A stretch of DNA of 64,000 nt from Apostichopus japonicus (Eukaryota > Echinodermata > Holothuroidea > Aspidochirotida > Stichopodidae). Positions 13,031 to 27,753 of this stretch are shown here, piece after piece. The DNA is taken from contig NC_092564.1 in the NCBI RefSeq assembly GCF_037975245.1, positions 14,286,484 to 14,350,483 of the forward strand, read 5' to 3'. Under the pieces are notes generated by a model. The model was not told the origin of the DNA, searched no databases, and worked only from the letters and a program-made list of their open reading frames with translations. The translations under genes were made by a program, and so were the position numbers. Position 1 is the stretch's first letter. Every line of letters begins with the position of its first letter.

Positions 13031-14802
13031 CAGAGAGATAAACGCGAGGTGTTATGCCTGTATATTCTCTCCCCTTTACATGTTGTCTGTTCGATCTCTT
13101 TCTCTCTCCTTTCAAGTTTCTCTCTTCTGAATTGGTTCAATTGATCCATTCAACTGCCGCAAGTTGAAGTCGAATGCTATGCCATGATTTCTGTAATCCG
13201 ATGGGATCTGTTTCCAGTCTTTCCTAATTTTGAATATTGTCTGCGTCTTAGTTTTGAGATGATTTTGATGGATAGGTTATGAAAATCATAAGGGATTAGT
13301 GTGGTTGTCGTTGCAAAACATTCCAGACCGTTTGCCTTACCACTTAAGAAGCAAGCTGAATCGTGGCCGCCATTAAATTTTTCACTATCTGCACGCATGC
13401 GCAGTTTCACGTGCTAATGCCCGTACGGATAATTGCGTTAGTTACTTCGTTAATCAGGCGAGAAGTGGAACATACAGTCAAAGGAAAACAAGGAAAAAGG
13501 CAGTTATGTCAAGTAGGCTATTTTACTTGCTTATAGTCTTAATTTTATGCATCTTATATGTGGATAAATATATCATATATTGGTAAATATCGTATATATG
13601 GGTACAAGCATTTCGTTTATGGCTTTAGTCGTAAATGCCGTATCTAAGACTCTATAAATGCTAATGGTTTCGAATGAATGTCTCAAGCGTACGGGTCAGA
13701 TGGCTGGGCAAAAAGCCGCCAAGACATTCAATGTTTCAAATCAAGGACGACGCACATAGGAAGATAAAGGTAACAAGCGACGTGTTCAATAGTAAAGGAC
13801 TTTATAAGTCTGTTTAGGAAATTTGAGTGATGGATAGACTACAAAAAAGTGCAATGTGTGTTACTGTGACGTGCTAAACTAGCTGACATAAAAAGGCAGA
13901 ATATGCATAAATTACTTAGCTGAATAAAGAACGTTTTACCTTAAAGATACAGATTAACAAGATTATAAATTATCCAAGTTTTAAGTTTGGACTTCAATTT
14001 GGAAGATATATATATATACATAACGGAACATTTCGCTAAAGACATGTTGCTTACACAATTCTGGTAGAATACATGGGGGCAAAATATTGTGATTTGCAAT
14101 TTGTGAAAATGTGAAATATGGCACGCTATGACCAATTTGCTGCTGGGGCCTTTATGCCTCACTAATTTAAGCCTTTGTCTTAATTTTTATAAATCATTTG
14201 TAAAAATTCATAGATTTTAATACATTATCGTCAAATGTACAGAACCATCAGAAATTAGGTCCAAGTCATTACATAACATACAACATAATCTACTGAAATT
14301 GTCCTTGGATTGTCCCCTGCAGCGTTTGACATACAATTTCAGCTCTTAATATCGGAGCCAAAACGGTCGCAAGAAATAGTAGCCGGAACAATCGATTACA
14401 GCTTTTATTCATGTTAACTTGAATATTCCCAATTGCAGATATGCAGTAACCGAATAATATGAAATACTTCCTATTGACGTCGACCGTGAAGATTACTTTC
14501 TCCTCACTGGAATTTGACTGGATTCCCTTTTTGATCAAGGGTTAGGGGTACGTGTCCCTTCATCTTGAACCATGGATTGTGGGTCGATGATCAACATTGC
14601 CAGCTAAAGCAGGGAGTTCCATAACAAACTTCCTGGCTAAAGGTTGTAGTTTTGTCCTCAGTGCATGTACGTTTTTTTTTTTTGGGTCGTATCTCAAGGT
14701 CGGAACATTTTAATGACTGCTACACCGACGATATAGTTATACGCTAATCTATGGTGGCACTCTGTGCAATAGTAAGATCATACGATTTCACACAAGTAGA
14801 AC
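13031..14802. other. Unannotated stretch
   Basis: No gene, RNA or mobile element was recognised. The minus-strand frame at 14290-14538 has no recognisable domain. Confidence 0.4.
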
Positions 14803-14807
14803 CACTG

Positions 14808-14862
14808 TGACTTAGTGGTACGAACTTTAGGTCTGGGACACGAAGGTTCGGGCTTCGAGTCC
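14808..14862 (+). promoter_or_regulatory. Internal pol III promoter of SINE copy 1 (A and B boxes)
   Basis: The A box at 14808-14818 differs at one position from the TRGYNNARNGG consensus (A for G). The B box at 14852-14862 differs at one position from GGTTCGANTCC. The spacing of 33 bases is tRNA-like. Confidence 0.6.
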
Positions 14863-14865
14863 TAT

Positions 14866-14910
14866 ACCTTCACCTGATGAGTCGCCAAAGGATGAACCGG
14901 TCGTGAGGGT
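14866..14910 (+). ncRNA. Small type I hammerhead ribozyme-like motif (slightly decayed)
   Basis: Stem I is complete: ACCTTCAC (14866-14873) pairs over 8 positions, one of them G-U, with GTGAGGGT (14903-14910). The invariant CTGATGA follows at 14874-14880. A short stem II follows, GTC with GAT around GCCAAAG, and then GAA at 14894-14896, where one A of the usual GAAA is missing. CCGGTC follows, giving a predicted cleavage site after C14902. The intact module would have ACCGGU as stem III. That sequence is self-complementary, so pairing would be between two molecules, as reported for small hammerheads of Penelope-like elements. The missing A and weakened stem II suggest this copy is inactive or weak. 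Confidence 0.6.
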
Positions 14911-15084
14911 GGAATGTTTCTAAGTTTGTTGACCTTTCATAATTTATGTACACTTAATGATATCTCCATTAATGCATTATTAGTTATACCAATTTTAATG
15001 TTCGATTTGTACAAATACCCCTAAATATGGAAATGATACGGGACACCATGAACGTACCGTTATAACTATACTGTTTTGTTTTTG

Positions 15085-15555
15085 TACAGGTGCAGACAGG
15101 CAGGTATAAGGCAGACAGGTTTGTATGAAAAAGACACGGCAGGTCTGCAGCAGACAGGCATGCAGGTCTGAAGCATACAGGAAGGGCTGAAGCATACAGA
15201 CACTGTATAGGTCTGAGGCGAGGTAAGGCAGACAGGCAGGTCTGAGAAAGACATGAAGGGTCTGCAGCAGACAGACATGCAGGTCTGAAGCATACAGGAA
15301 GGGCTGAAGCATACTTACACTGTATAGGTCTGAGGCGAGGTATTGCAGACAGGCAGGTCTGAAAAAGACATGAAGGGTCTGCAGCAGACAGACATGCAGG
15401 TCTGAAGCATACAGGAAGGGCTGAAGCATACAGACACTGTATAGGTCTGAGGCGAGGTAAGGCAGACAGGCAGGTCTGAGAAAGACATGAAGGGTCTGCC
15501 GCAGACAGACATGCAGGTCTGAAGCATACAGGAAGGGCTGAAGCATACAGACATG
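15085..15555. repeat. 117-bp minisatellite, about four copies
   Basis: The landmark GAAGGGCTGAAGCATAC recurs at 15181, 15298, 15415 and 15532, an exact period of 117 bp. Because 117 is a multiple of three, the minus strand stays open for 183 codons with a C/L/P-rich repeat. Each unit itself contains several copies of the shorter word AGGTCTGA. Nothing else suggests a real protein: there is no signal of splicing and the composition is low in complexity. Confidence 0.9.
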
Positions 15556-17792
15556 TATCCGTCGTAGTAGGTGTGGATATCTACCATATTGGTATTACGG
15601 ATGCAGCTAACCGATGCAGGAGTAAAACACGTCTGCTGTAAGGCAGAACGGCAGGTCTGAGCAAGATAGACAGGGTGTGAAGCCGACAAAAGGTGTTGGG
15701 GGGGGGGGAGTTATCACTCTTTTGTGTTGTGTTTATGTTTCATCACCTTTTATTGGTTTGAACTATAGACAAGGAGCTTGCCTGACTCTATCAGTGACTT
15801 GTAGGGTGGTTGGATATATCTCCCAATTGGTTAATACATTCTTTGCAGGTTATCGTTAACGCATGTATTCGCATGCATTCCTGCAAGGGATTTATTAACC
15901 TACATATGGTAGATTCATTCAAACCAGTCTTTAAAGTGGTAGTGACGAAAATGAGCTAATTTTAATAATTTCATAGATAGCCTATTTTTAACAACAATTA
16001 AAGGTGTGAGATACAAAGGCAATTCAATACGCAGCCAACAGGAATTGTTCTCAAAGGACGACCTTGTCGTTCTGAATAATGTTTCAAAATCATGTTGTAA
16101 ACACCTAAAAAGAGACAATTTTTCTTGTAGTAAATGGGCGGTGATTCTCTCCATTTAAGTCAAGGCTGGCTTGTTATAACTAGAAGGATATCAGTCATAT
16201 CTGCTTTTGTTCCAACGATTTTGCCAAGTTTTCGAGGTAAAACATAGACTGAACAATTCTTCTCCAGAAAATGACACATATATCAAAAATGGTAACATTG
16301 ACATTATCGAGCTTGTACGACTTTGGTCGTCTGTTTCAGGGGGGAGGGGGGAGGCGTCGGGTTCAGTTCGGTCCATCACTTTACCCTGTCTTATCGTTCC
16401 CGAAATTATTAATGTAACTTATGTTGAGTTTTAAGTTACTTAACGTTAAGGAGATATAGACCTATGTCCTTTATAGATGCAATACATTCTGCAGGAGCTA
16501 CTATAGGAATGTCTGAATTAGATGTTTTATAACTTTACTATTGCTTGATATATGACTCCGGCTGCATTGTGCGGTAAACGGCGTTTACGGTCTACTCATT
16601 ATAAATTATGTTGTAACCTTGGTATACTTAAATTGCCAAATACTTAACTGTATTGTAACCGAACGTTAGGTGTTTGTGTGTACTTATGAACCAAACTTTA
16701 ACAAATCATCCATGTGTGCGATAGGTTTATTTGTACACAATTAGCTATATACAAAAAGGTATATACTATGTATTGCGTAGTATATCGCAATAGAATATGA
16801 ACTTGTGACCTAAAACGAGTAAAGTCCAGCCAAGGCATGCAAAGTGACGGCTTGATACTTTTGAAATTTCCTAGAAAAGTTTGACTTACCGAAGAAATTT
16901 TCCAACCTGCCACGCTACCCCCCCCCCCCCCTTCCTATTTTTCCATCAGCAGATGGCGTGACTTTCTCCATATACTCCACAAGGTGACGTATTGCGAATT
17001 CATTAGAAATCAAAGCAACTTCATCTTCATTTCTAAAATAGTATTATTATAAAGTATTCCAGTTTGAATAAATTACTTTACGTTGAGGTCATTCCCTCTA
17101 AATATACGATAAGAAACTACTACAATTTTGTGTAAAAGGCGATAATCCTGTATTTTCGGGGTTTTTTTGCCCCTGATGGGGTGTCACCCTGATAAGATGA
17201 CAGAACTAAAATGTCCCGTCGGTTTCTAGGTCTTGTAAATGAAATGACAGGTGGTTCTGAGAAAACTTATTTCAGAAGTTTGGTGTTTTGAAGAATGTGA
17301 ACATTCTTCCTGAATGATATTTGCCAGTGTTTGTGTGTGGGTGGGTGCGTGTGTGGGGGTGTATTTATTGAGACAATGATGTCGGTAAAAGTATTTGTGC
17401 CATATACGACATTATGTTCTCACACTTTATTATTACATGAATGAACTGGCTTTTCAATAGTCATGCCGACTTCCTTGGTAAAGAAAAGTATCATCCGGTT
17501 GCCTTAGTTTCAGCACGATCAACGAAATAATGATGAATTTCTTCCGTCTGCAGTGGGGCCCAAGTTAACAACAGAAGACGCTGCTAATGTCCGTTACTAT
17601 AACAAACTTCTTAATCGTTCCAGGAAGCTGTTGATCTTGTTCGTGCATATGATACATATTGGACTACAATCAAATGATTGATTCGAATGTTATCTATCAA
17701 AGAATATAATTAAAATGTTGCTATATGGTTACTACTACTTTTATTGGAGTATATGGGATTGAGCGAAATCAAAGGCAATATATAAGAATATG

Positions 17793-17795
<3 letters not shown>
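15556..17795. other. Unannotated stretch with one shared short repeat
   Basis: No gene is supported. G runs lie near 15698 and 16341, and a C run lies at 16918-16931. A block at 17364-17404 (TTTATTGAGACAATGATGTC then GGTAAAAGTATTTGTGCCA) recurs at 21240-21280. Confidence 0.4.
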
Positions 17796-17851
<56 letters not shown>

Positions 17852-17870
17852 GTATATATATATATAGGCC

Positions 17871-17901
<31 letters not shown>

Positions 17902-18039
17902 TGGCTATATGTATATATATATATATATATAGGCTATATATATATATATATATATATTGGCTATATATATATATATATATATAGCCAATATATATATATA
18001 TATATATTGGCTATATATATATATATATATATATATTGG

Positions 18040-18076
<37 letters not shown>

Positions 18077-18112
18077 CTATATATATATATATTGGCTATA
18101 TATATATAGGCC
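17796..18112. repeat. Long TA array with regular TTGGCTATATA interruptions
   Basis: More than 300 bp of TA repeats are punctuated by TATATTGGCTATATA (about eight times, once in inverted form) and by GGCCTA. The array behaves as a higher-order microsatellite and yields long Y/I reading frames that are not genes. Confidence 0.95.
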
Positions 18113-19206
18113 TATGTAATAAAAGGCCTATGACATAGTATACTACCCCTTCAAGGTAATTGATTACCTTTACGGTATTAAATACAGTAAGGGAATACTT
18201 TACAAGAGCCCTTTCTCCTCCATAAAATAGGTGTTAAGTATACGGATTTAAAAAGGAAGACAAAATGAAAAAAAAACGGAGGAAAAACTTAGGGGGGGGG
18301 GGGGGGGAGTATAATTCAATATACAACTATAGGCATCGTTTTTCAGTTGGGATTTGAAGGTTACTGCTCTTAATTGTTTTTCCTTTTTTTTTTTTTGTTC
18401 TCGAGAAAACTCGCCAATCATTTAGAGGGAATTTAAAATGAAATACTATCTGGCTAACTTAGTTAAGCCAGAATTAATAATCAATTTTTAAAACCTTCCG
18501 TTTTCCAATCTACTTCTTCTTTTGCCCTTTAGTATAATACAGTCGATGCATGCTTTCGTGGGGCCCAAACATGCATACATGGACTAAAGACCAACGATTT
18601 GTTTCCATACAATCAAAATATATTCAGACTTCAAACTTCAGTCTTGAACCTGTTTGTTGTTAAATAAAAAATTTAAAAATATAAAAATTACCCATGTGCG
18701 TATGAGAGGGGGATGTCAGCGTTTTGAGGGGGGCTCACCCTATCTTACCCTGGCGTTATTGGTTGTGTCCGACTTGACGGCTACCAAACTAACATAACCT
18801 TCCGCATGTTATCATAGCCCATTTATTGCAACAAAGAGGTAGACATCTAGAGGAAACCGTTACCTAGTCGTGTAATACGTACATATAGTTCTTGGTTAAA
18901 TTTCGGTGGCTTTAGAGCCACAAAGTTTATTTCTATATATGTAGTTGAATTATAATCTATAATAGCCATCTCAATTCGACCTCTGTTTTCACTCTCGCAT
19001 TCCGCAATTGGTAGTGAAGAGCTGTAGCATTTTCAGTTTCAATATCACATTCTATGACTCCATCCCCCCCCTTACCCCTTCCCCACTTATTTTTTCGCTG
19101 TACAGGTAAAGCTCAATATCTCCGTACATACTGGGTGTAATAGAAATATCTAATTTTCCCCAACACTATACAGACTTATAGTATTCGTTTCTCTATGATT
19201 ATATAA
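18113..19206. other. Unannotated stretch
   Basis: A G run at about 18292-18307 and a T run at about 18385-18396 are the only landmarks. Confidence 0.4.
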
Positions 19207-19377
19207 CGAAATCATGAAAATCTAAAAGAGGCTGTTATCTTAGCCAACGAACAGCTAACAGAAAGAATGCATCTCCACGAAGGACGCAGCCACGAACTTG
19301 ATTGCAAGCTTGATCAAACCTCTAAGGAACTCGAAAGCCTAGAAAATAGAAAAGCGGATGTCTCTCCACATTATTAG
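19207..19377 (+). pseudogene. Coiled-coil protein fragment (exon or retrocopy remnant)
   Basis: One frame stays open for 56 codons, from a stop at 19204 to a TAG at 19375-19377. It encodes a highly charged heptad-like peptide containing LKEAVILANEQLTERMHL, SHELDCKLDQTSKELESLE and NRK. The composition (E, L, K, Q rich with leucines at heptad-like spacing) is unlike the surrounding AT-rich DNA and looks protein-derived. There is no clear acceptor or donor at its edges and no initiating methionine upstream. It may be a stray exon, a processed-copy remnant, or the coiled-coil part of a LINE ORF1. I cannot name the parent gene. Confidence 0.35.
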
Positions 19378-21640
<2,263 letters not shown>

Positions 21641-22087
21641 TTTTAGAAATGGTTTTATATTCTTTTAATGATAGTCGAGAAATCACGATCATTCCTGCTT
21701 GCTGGGCTGCCTCCTGTGATTGGGGAATATAGCAATCGTGTAATCTGCTACCATTTGATATTGGAATGAATATATGATCAAGATTAGGACAACCAGTCAG
21801 TTTGGCAGAATTACCTGCGCTGCGATACGGTTGTATATCGCTATCGACACGGTGTGACGCATACTCGGAGAGTATAGCGTGCTAATCACTGCGAATGCAA
21901 AGGTGCACAATAACCAACCACTGAACTATATAACCAGCACTAAGAAGCTTGAAAACCGCACTGAAATCACAAAGTACAGTTGATGAACCTTTAACACCTA
22001 AATTCACCGGACTGGGTTGAAATTTAAATATTCCAAATTACACAGTATCTGTGTTCGTCATTGTTGTTGTTGTATGTTTGACGTTTG
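21641..22087. other. Unannotated stretch
   Basis: No gene or repeat end was recognised. Confidence 0.4.
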
Positions 22088-22520
22088 AAGTCCCCTAGAG
22101 TACCGGTACCCTATTGCAGTACAAGTAGAGTCCCCCGTGTACTTGTACATGTTTGGGTCCCACCATTGTACTGGTACTGAAGACTCATATTTTCAAGCTG
22201 GCGTTCTATTAGGGTTGTACAGCGCTATTGAATACTTCGTAGATTTTAGCGCTTTATAAGTTCATTTATTATTTATTATTATAGTAGAATCCCCCGTATA
22301 CTAGTACATGTTAGGGTCCCACTTTTGTACTACTACAAGTAGAGTCCCATTTTTATTTGTAAGAGAACGAGTAGACTGATGTAAGAAGAAGTAAGAGTAC
22401 TTTATCCGTCTGTTACACTAGATCTTCAAAATGCTCTGAGTAGGAGTACCGGAGTGCAAATCCACTAGTACAGGTGGCTATGCACGAATACGAGAATACG
22501 CACTAAGTATATGCAAGTAA
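22088..22520. repeat. GTAC-rich degenerate repeat
   Basis: Two roughly 55-bp blocks (22130-22183 and 22284-22348) share the order TAGARTCCCCCGTRTACT, TGTACATGTT or TAGTACATGTT, GGGTCCCAC, then TTGTACT. Further GTAC/AGTACC words continue to 22520. Related GTACTC/GAGTAC-rich tracts lie at 38755-39200 and 49760-49990. Confidence 0.55.
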
Positions 22521-25500
22521 ACGCTTCTTTTTTCTTTTTCTTTTATTAAATGTTTCTCCGAATTGCTAGATTTGCAAACTCGTATAGAATTATCAGTTAA
22601 ATTGAGCCTCTTCTATCATAAATAGGAAGTAGGCAAATTGCAAGAAAAAGAGGTACTGTAATTAAAATGCTGCCAACAACTGAACGAGGGTTGTGACTCA
22701 TGAAAAACTGATCTTTTTGGCTTTGTGTTACCGTTATTATATATAGCGTGACGAGTCTATATATGTCTGTATTAAAAACTATATGTTTTAGTCTGAATTT
22801 GGTCAGTTTTGTTTTACTGCCTTGAATTTCCAGTTTAAATATGAAAGGCCAAAAGACAAAGACTTACGGATATGCAGTTATTGATCTGTGTATTACAAAT
22901 ATACTAAAAAGTGTTGTGAAGACGAAAAAGTTCCAACGAAATTTGTCAATTGGTCACGTGTTAATGTTCATTCTGTTAAAGTATTATACATCCCCCACGC
23001 GTTTGATACAGCATGAATGGATTGTCTAATATAGTCTCGATCATATAGTAAAATATTTACTATATATTACACATAATTCACGTGTCTAATACCAGATACT
23101 TAAACCAAACTAAAAATGTCCTAATTAAAGTTTAATAACACTTGATATCAGGTCTAGTACCGATTGTATTTGCATCTTAAATAATCATTGAGTAATTAAA
23201 CCTCAAATTGAGAAAATTAGGAAGGGTGCCGTGACCCTGGCTGAGTGGGTCAGAGACTGCGCAATTCTAAAATGTCATCAATTTGAAGATCAGGTTTAGA
23301 TGACATCTAGTGCAACAGTATAGGGGAGACAGGTTAGAAAGCAGTGACGAAACTTGCTCTATATCACTTCTATATTATATATATCCTTTTACAAAAATTA
23401 CAAATGCTACGTGACTGAAGAAATTGGGTTTCTTACGTAATAATTCACTGATTAACTGGAAATTGGTTAGGCAATGTAAAATTTATTATTAAAAAAAAAA
23501 GTGGAATTTAATCCCTTGACGCTGCATTATGCTTTGAGTCGTAGCGTTGCAAAAATTCTTACCATGACATGTACTATTTGCATCTAATTAATTCAGTGTA
23601 GAAAACTGTATGTCCCACTATGTCATATGACTCATTTCATCGTTCCTGTATTGGAAATGCAAGTTTGGTGGGGGAACACAGATTATAGTTTCAGATTTCA
23701 AATCCGCCCTGAGTCATGTAAAACATGACACTTTATTAAATCTGGCAAAGTTCAACATGAAGCCATGACTATATGTAATAACTGTAATACAGCAAACCTC
23801 CGTGAACCGCCTATACCCTTTCACTTATGTAATTGTGCAGTTATGTAGTTAACGTGATGGAGACGTTACTATATACTTTGACAAGTATCGGCTTATTCCA
23901 GCCCGCTAATTCGCTGTCAGAAATGCTGACAATATTTTTCTCTTTTGTCATTTCTGGGACTCTGTGGCCATGTTAGCATACATCTATCTAGTAAATGATG
24001 TGTTTACGCTTAGGATGTGAGTATTTATCAGTACAGATATGTGAAACAATGACATATTTCGTGATCAAAGAGCCTTGAAACGCTACATATTTAAAAGTAT
24101 AGTCAAATACTGTATCTGTTGTAAAATTGCATGTTAATACAACACCCCCACCCCCTTCCCCATCAGCAGACAGAATATGACCGAACTCATAGTGTTCGAT
24201 ACATAAATATGCAACATGTATATGTACACCATATAACAGTTGACAATTCTTCAACGCTGTTTCAAAGTTGCAGAATATAGCACCATTTTGCATCCATAAA
24301 CATCCTCCACTTTAACAATATTCCAAAAGGAGACGGACGGACGGGGACCTCACATCCCCACCCCCCGCCCTCCCCGGACCACATGATATCTTAGCACTGT
24401 GATTATTTACAAATAACTTGCACTTTACGTAAAAAGTAAGGGTCAATCAAACGGCGCGCGGATGGGTTTAATTTTCCGTTTATCCGTTTGGAATCAGTGG
24501 CTGAAATGGCTCCATGCTGAAACTAATTAAATTCCACATTCAATATGTGGATCACGGCAGGGTTTTTGAAAAAAATGCAAATAGGCGGCGGTGTTCGGTA
24601 TTTAAGAATTTGCGGAGAAAAACTTCGATCCAGAAATTGAAATGAATATACATTAGTTCAAAAAATATAGCGATCCACGTTCTTTTTGGTTCATATACCC
24701 TCTAATTCAATCATTAAATTATCGCTATAATGTAGCTAGGCTCAGTTTGTCGGGAGATTAGTAATTTAGTTTTATATCAACTAAAATCTTTAAAAGGATA
24801 TAGGCGAACCGTTAAATTTGTGAGTTTCAAAGTTTAAGATCTCAGAATTCCTCCCTTTTACTTTTCATCCTTGTCAATCCTTTTGATATTTAATAATCCC
24901 TCAATTATAATGCCCTTGGTAGATTGTTGAGGATAGATTGATGTTTAAGGTCACCGGTAGGTTCATCCTCTAATCATTTGTATGGGTTCCGCGATCTATC
25001 ATGCTTATCATTCTCATATGGAGAGAGTTTTAGACTTCCCAATGATCGGTATCTACAGATATTTTAATAGATCATGAAGACAACATTCTTAGAAAGACCG
25101 CCATAGAATGCGTTTCTCTCTCTCTCCCTATGACTTTTATAGAGGGCAGTGCGTACAATGTACAATCCTAACTTTTATAATTTCAAAAGGGCAATTAATC
25201 TCTAAAACTGCAGGCCTACAAGTAATTTATTGCCTTTTGAAATTTCTTTCTTTCTTTAAAGTAACTTTGCACCTTAACTTGATATAGGTTGAAGAGAAAG
25301 GTCTCGAAGAGGAACTGAAGACTCGATCGAAAGACAAAAGAGAATGAAAGATGAAACAGAAGTAAAACGGTGTGCTCGAATTAACATTGTCGGATAGACA
25401 AGGGGAAGGGGCTCTCTGCAAAATGACGAGGTAACCTCCTGGGAATCTGTAACGGGGGAATAACGTGCATTCAAGGTAAAGGAACAGGTTATGTTGGCCA

Positions 25501-25752
25501 AAGACCTGAGTTATTTTATCCGGCAGGAATGAAGTAAAAACATTCAGAGCCGATAGTTTGTACACGTGAAGAGTCTACAGACTACAAAAAAAAAAAACAG
25601 ATCACAACGTGATGTAATGTACTGGCTACCTCATCTTTGTAGATCGACTCTGGGTCAACCAATTAGCTTCACCAACCCCAATCACTCACCCTACCCATAA
25701 ATACGGCCTTGACAGGGAATAAAACAAGAACATTATATCGAACATCTCACCA
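22521..25752. other. Unannotated stretch
   Basis: I see no supported gene or transposon. The minus-strand frames at 23988-24293 and 25227-25565 carry no recognisable domain. Confidence 0.4.
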
Positions 25753-25840
25753 CCCTCACCCCTCTCATCCCCTACCCTCACCCCTCTCATCCCCTACCCT
25801 CACCCCTCTCATCCTGTACCCGCACCCCTCTCATCCCCTG
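25753..25840. repeat. 22-bp minisatellite, four units
   Basis: Units at 25753, 25775, 25797 and 25819 read CCCTCACCCCTCTCATCC then CCTA. The third and fourth differ by a few bases. Confidence 0.9.
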
Positions 25841-27227
25841 CCCCTAAATATACGCTCCCATGTCCACAAGAGCAACAACTGGAACAACGTCACTTCGAGA
25901 AAACTCACTCGTCAGCTTGTCGCGATCCAAACGAAACTGCAAAATCTACGTATCAGTTTTGCAATACTGCCCTCTTTCTGATTATATTTACAGAAGTTTT
26001 TAACGGTCGCTGTAATCTACCCGGGTGAGTTGACATTTAAACTTGCGGATACATTTCAAGTTTTGTAGGTTATCTACAATCAGATAAATTACACCCATAG
26101 AACAAAATGAAACCTGGCGGAAAAGTTTACGACTCGCTCAATTTGTTATCACGAACAGATACCGTTTCCTTTAAGTTTATCAGCACACAAACACCCTGAA
26201 TAGATTTTAAGAAAGAAGTGTATAGGAGTGTAGGGGGGGGGGGTGACCTTAATGATCGAACATTTCCACCTATTTTTGTTGTCAAAAACACAATCGGTGT
26301 TGTTTTGCCGCTTTAAAAGTATTTTTTTATTTCTTTTTATAGTTTTTATCTTTACACTCGCTGTTTTAAGTATAGAACAATTAAATTTAAGCGTTGTCTT
26401 GCCCTGATATATCCATATACGTGTATACCATTCACGAAATTGGTATATAGGCTATTACTATCTAAAAACTACTTACACCTCTGTTAGTATATAAGGTTTA
26501 TATAAGTGATACGTTTACCGCTCCTCCCGTTATATACCTTTCCAATACCCCGTCACATCTCGTATATGTTAACTTATTATGATTCCCGTTAACAATGAAT
26601 AAAATAAAATCATGTTACCAACGTCATCAGATGAATTTACTTTTTTTCAGCTTCGTTACCAACCTGTGTAAGTTTTTCAAATTTGTTCCGAATATTGTAC
26701 ACAAAAAAAATACATTAAATTTATTGATCTAATTAAACCATGCTTCTAACTTTCTTACGAACTTAACTTGAATTTAAATATTAAATAAAGAAATTAATAA
26801 ATTGGTTTTTGACTCGAAAGAAAATGTCACTTTTTGATCTTGATAATATCACATTCAAAAAGGAAATGGAAGATTTTGGATAAATGTTAACGTTTTTGAC
26901 ATTTCCGGAATCGAAATAGAATTTTACTACTACTAATGTTTGTGCAACTTCTAATATGTTTTCTATGAGATATTAGTGTCTCATAAAGGCTAAAAATGTC
27001 CTACGAACCAAGACACATTTATAAAAGTTGAACTGTACTCAAAACATTTTCATTTCGTTTTATTTAATTTTCTAGTGAACTATCATATATCAAAATTCTG
27101 CCTAAAGTATGTTTTCAAGGTCTTCCTGTGTAGCGTATAGACTCTGGAGATGAGATTGATATTCTTTAGGGATATTAGCATCACGGCGTTTATTTGTTTA
27201 TCATTATTTACACAAGGATATTATCGA
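25841..27227. other. Unannotated stretch
   Basis: A G run lies near 26233. Nothing else was recognised. Confidence 0.4.
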
Positions 27228-27284
27228 CATAGGCGTAGGAGGCGGGGGGCTGGGGGGGCTGCAGCCCCCCAACCATTTTTTTTG

Positions 27285-27753
27285 GGTGAAAATTCGGGCA
27301 ATATGTTGAGAATTTTTCGGGCACCTACTGGAAGACGAAGAATTTGCAGTGTGTTTTTCTTTTCTTTTTTGGTGAAAATTCGGCAATATGCTGAGAATTT
27401 TTCGGGCATCTACAAAAAGAATAATAATTTGCAATGTGTTTTTCAATTTTTTGGTGAAAATTCGGGCAATATACTGGGAATTTGTTCGAGCACCTACTGA
27501 AAGAAGAATAAGAATTTGCAATGTGTTTTTCAAATTTTGTGGTGAAAATTCGGCAATATGCTGAGAAATTTTCGGGCATCTACTAAAAATATAATAATTT
27601 GCAATGTGTTCTTCAATTTTTTGGTGAAAATTCGGGCAATATGCTGGGATTTTTTTTCGGGCACCTACTGAAAAGAATAATAATTTGCAGCGTGTTTTTT
27701 CATTTTTTTGGGTGAAAATTTGGGCAATATGCTGAGAATTTTGCGCCACCTAC
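27285..27753. repeat. ~85-bp tandem repeat inside the transposon
   Basis: GGTGAAAATTCGG-type landmarks occur at 27285, 27371, 27453, 27541, 27623 and 27711, alternating between spacings of about 82 and 86-88 bp. Each unit holds GAATTTTTCGGGCACCTACT and AATTTGCAATGTGTTTTTC. The remainder of the last unit lies beyond the nested insertion (28164-28203). Confidence 0.9.

Larger units (their letters stand above)
14803..14948 (+). mobile_element. tRNA-derived SINE, copy 1, with hammerhead-like module
   Basis: The head is tRNA-like, with a pol III A box TGACTTAGTGG at 14808-14818 and a B box GCTTCGAGTCC at 14852-14862. The sequence then runs directly into a hammerhead-like module (14866-14910). The tail is GGAATGTTTCTAAGTTTG onward, losing similarity near 14948. 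The whole unit aligns with the copy at 50552-50685: CACTGTG start, A and B boxes, CTGATGAGTC, CCGKTCGTGA and GTGGAAT in the same order. No target duplication was identified and the 3' boundary is approximate. SINEs of this kind are transcribed by RNA polymerase III and depend on an outside reverse transcriptase. No partner LINE is visible in this window. Confidence 0.75.

Noticed and set aside
27204-27749. 181-residue minus-strand frame with repeated CPNFHQK-type units
   Set aside because: It follows the ~85-bp tandem repeat inside a non-coding transposon and shifts phase between units.
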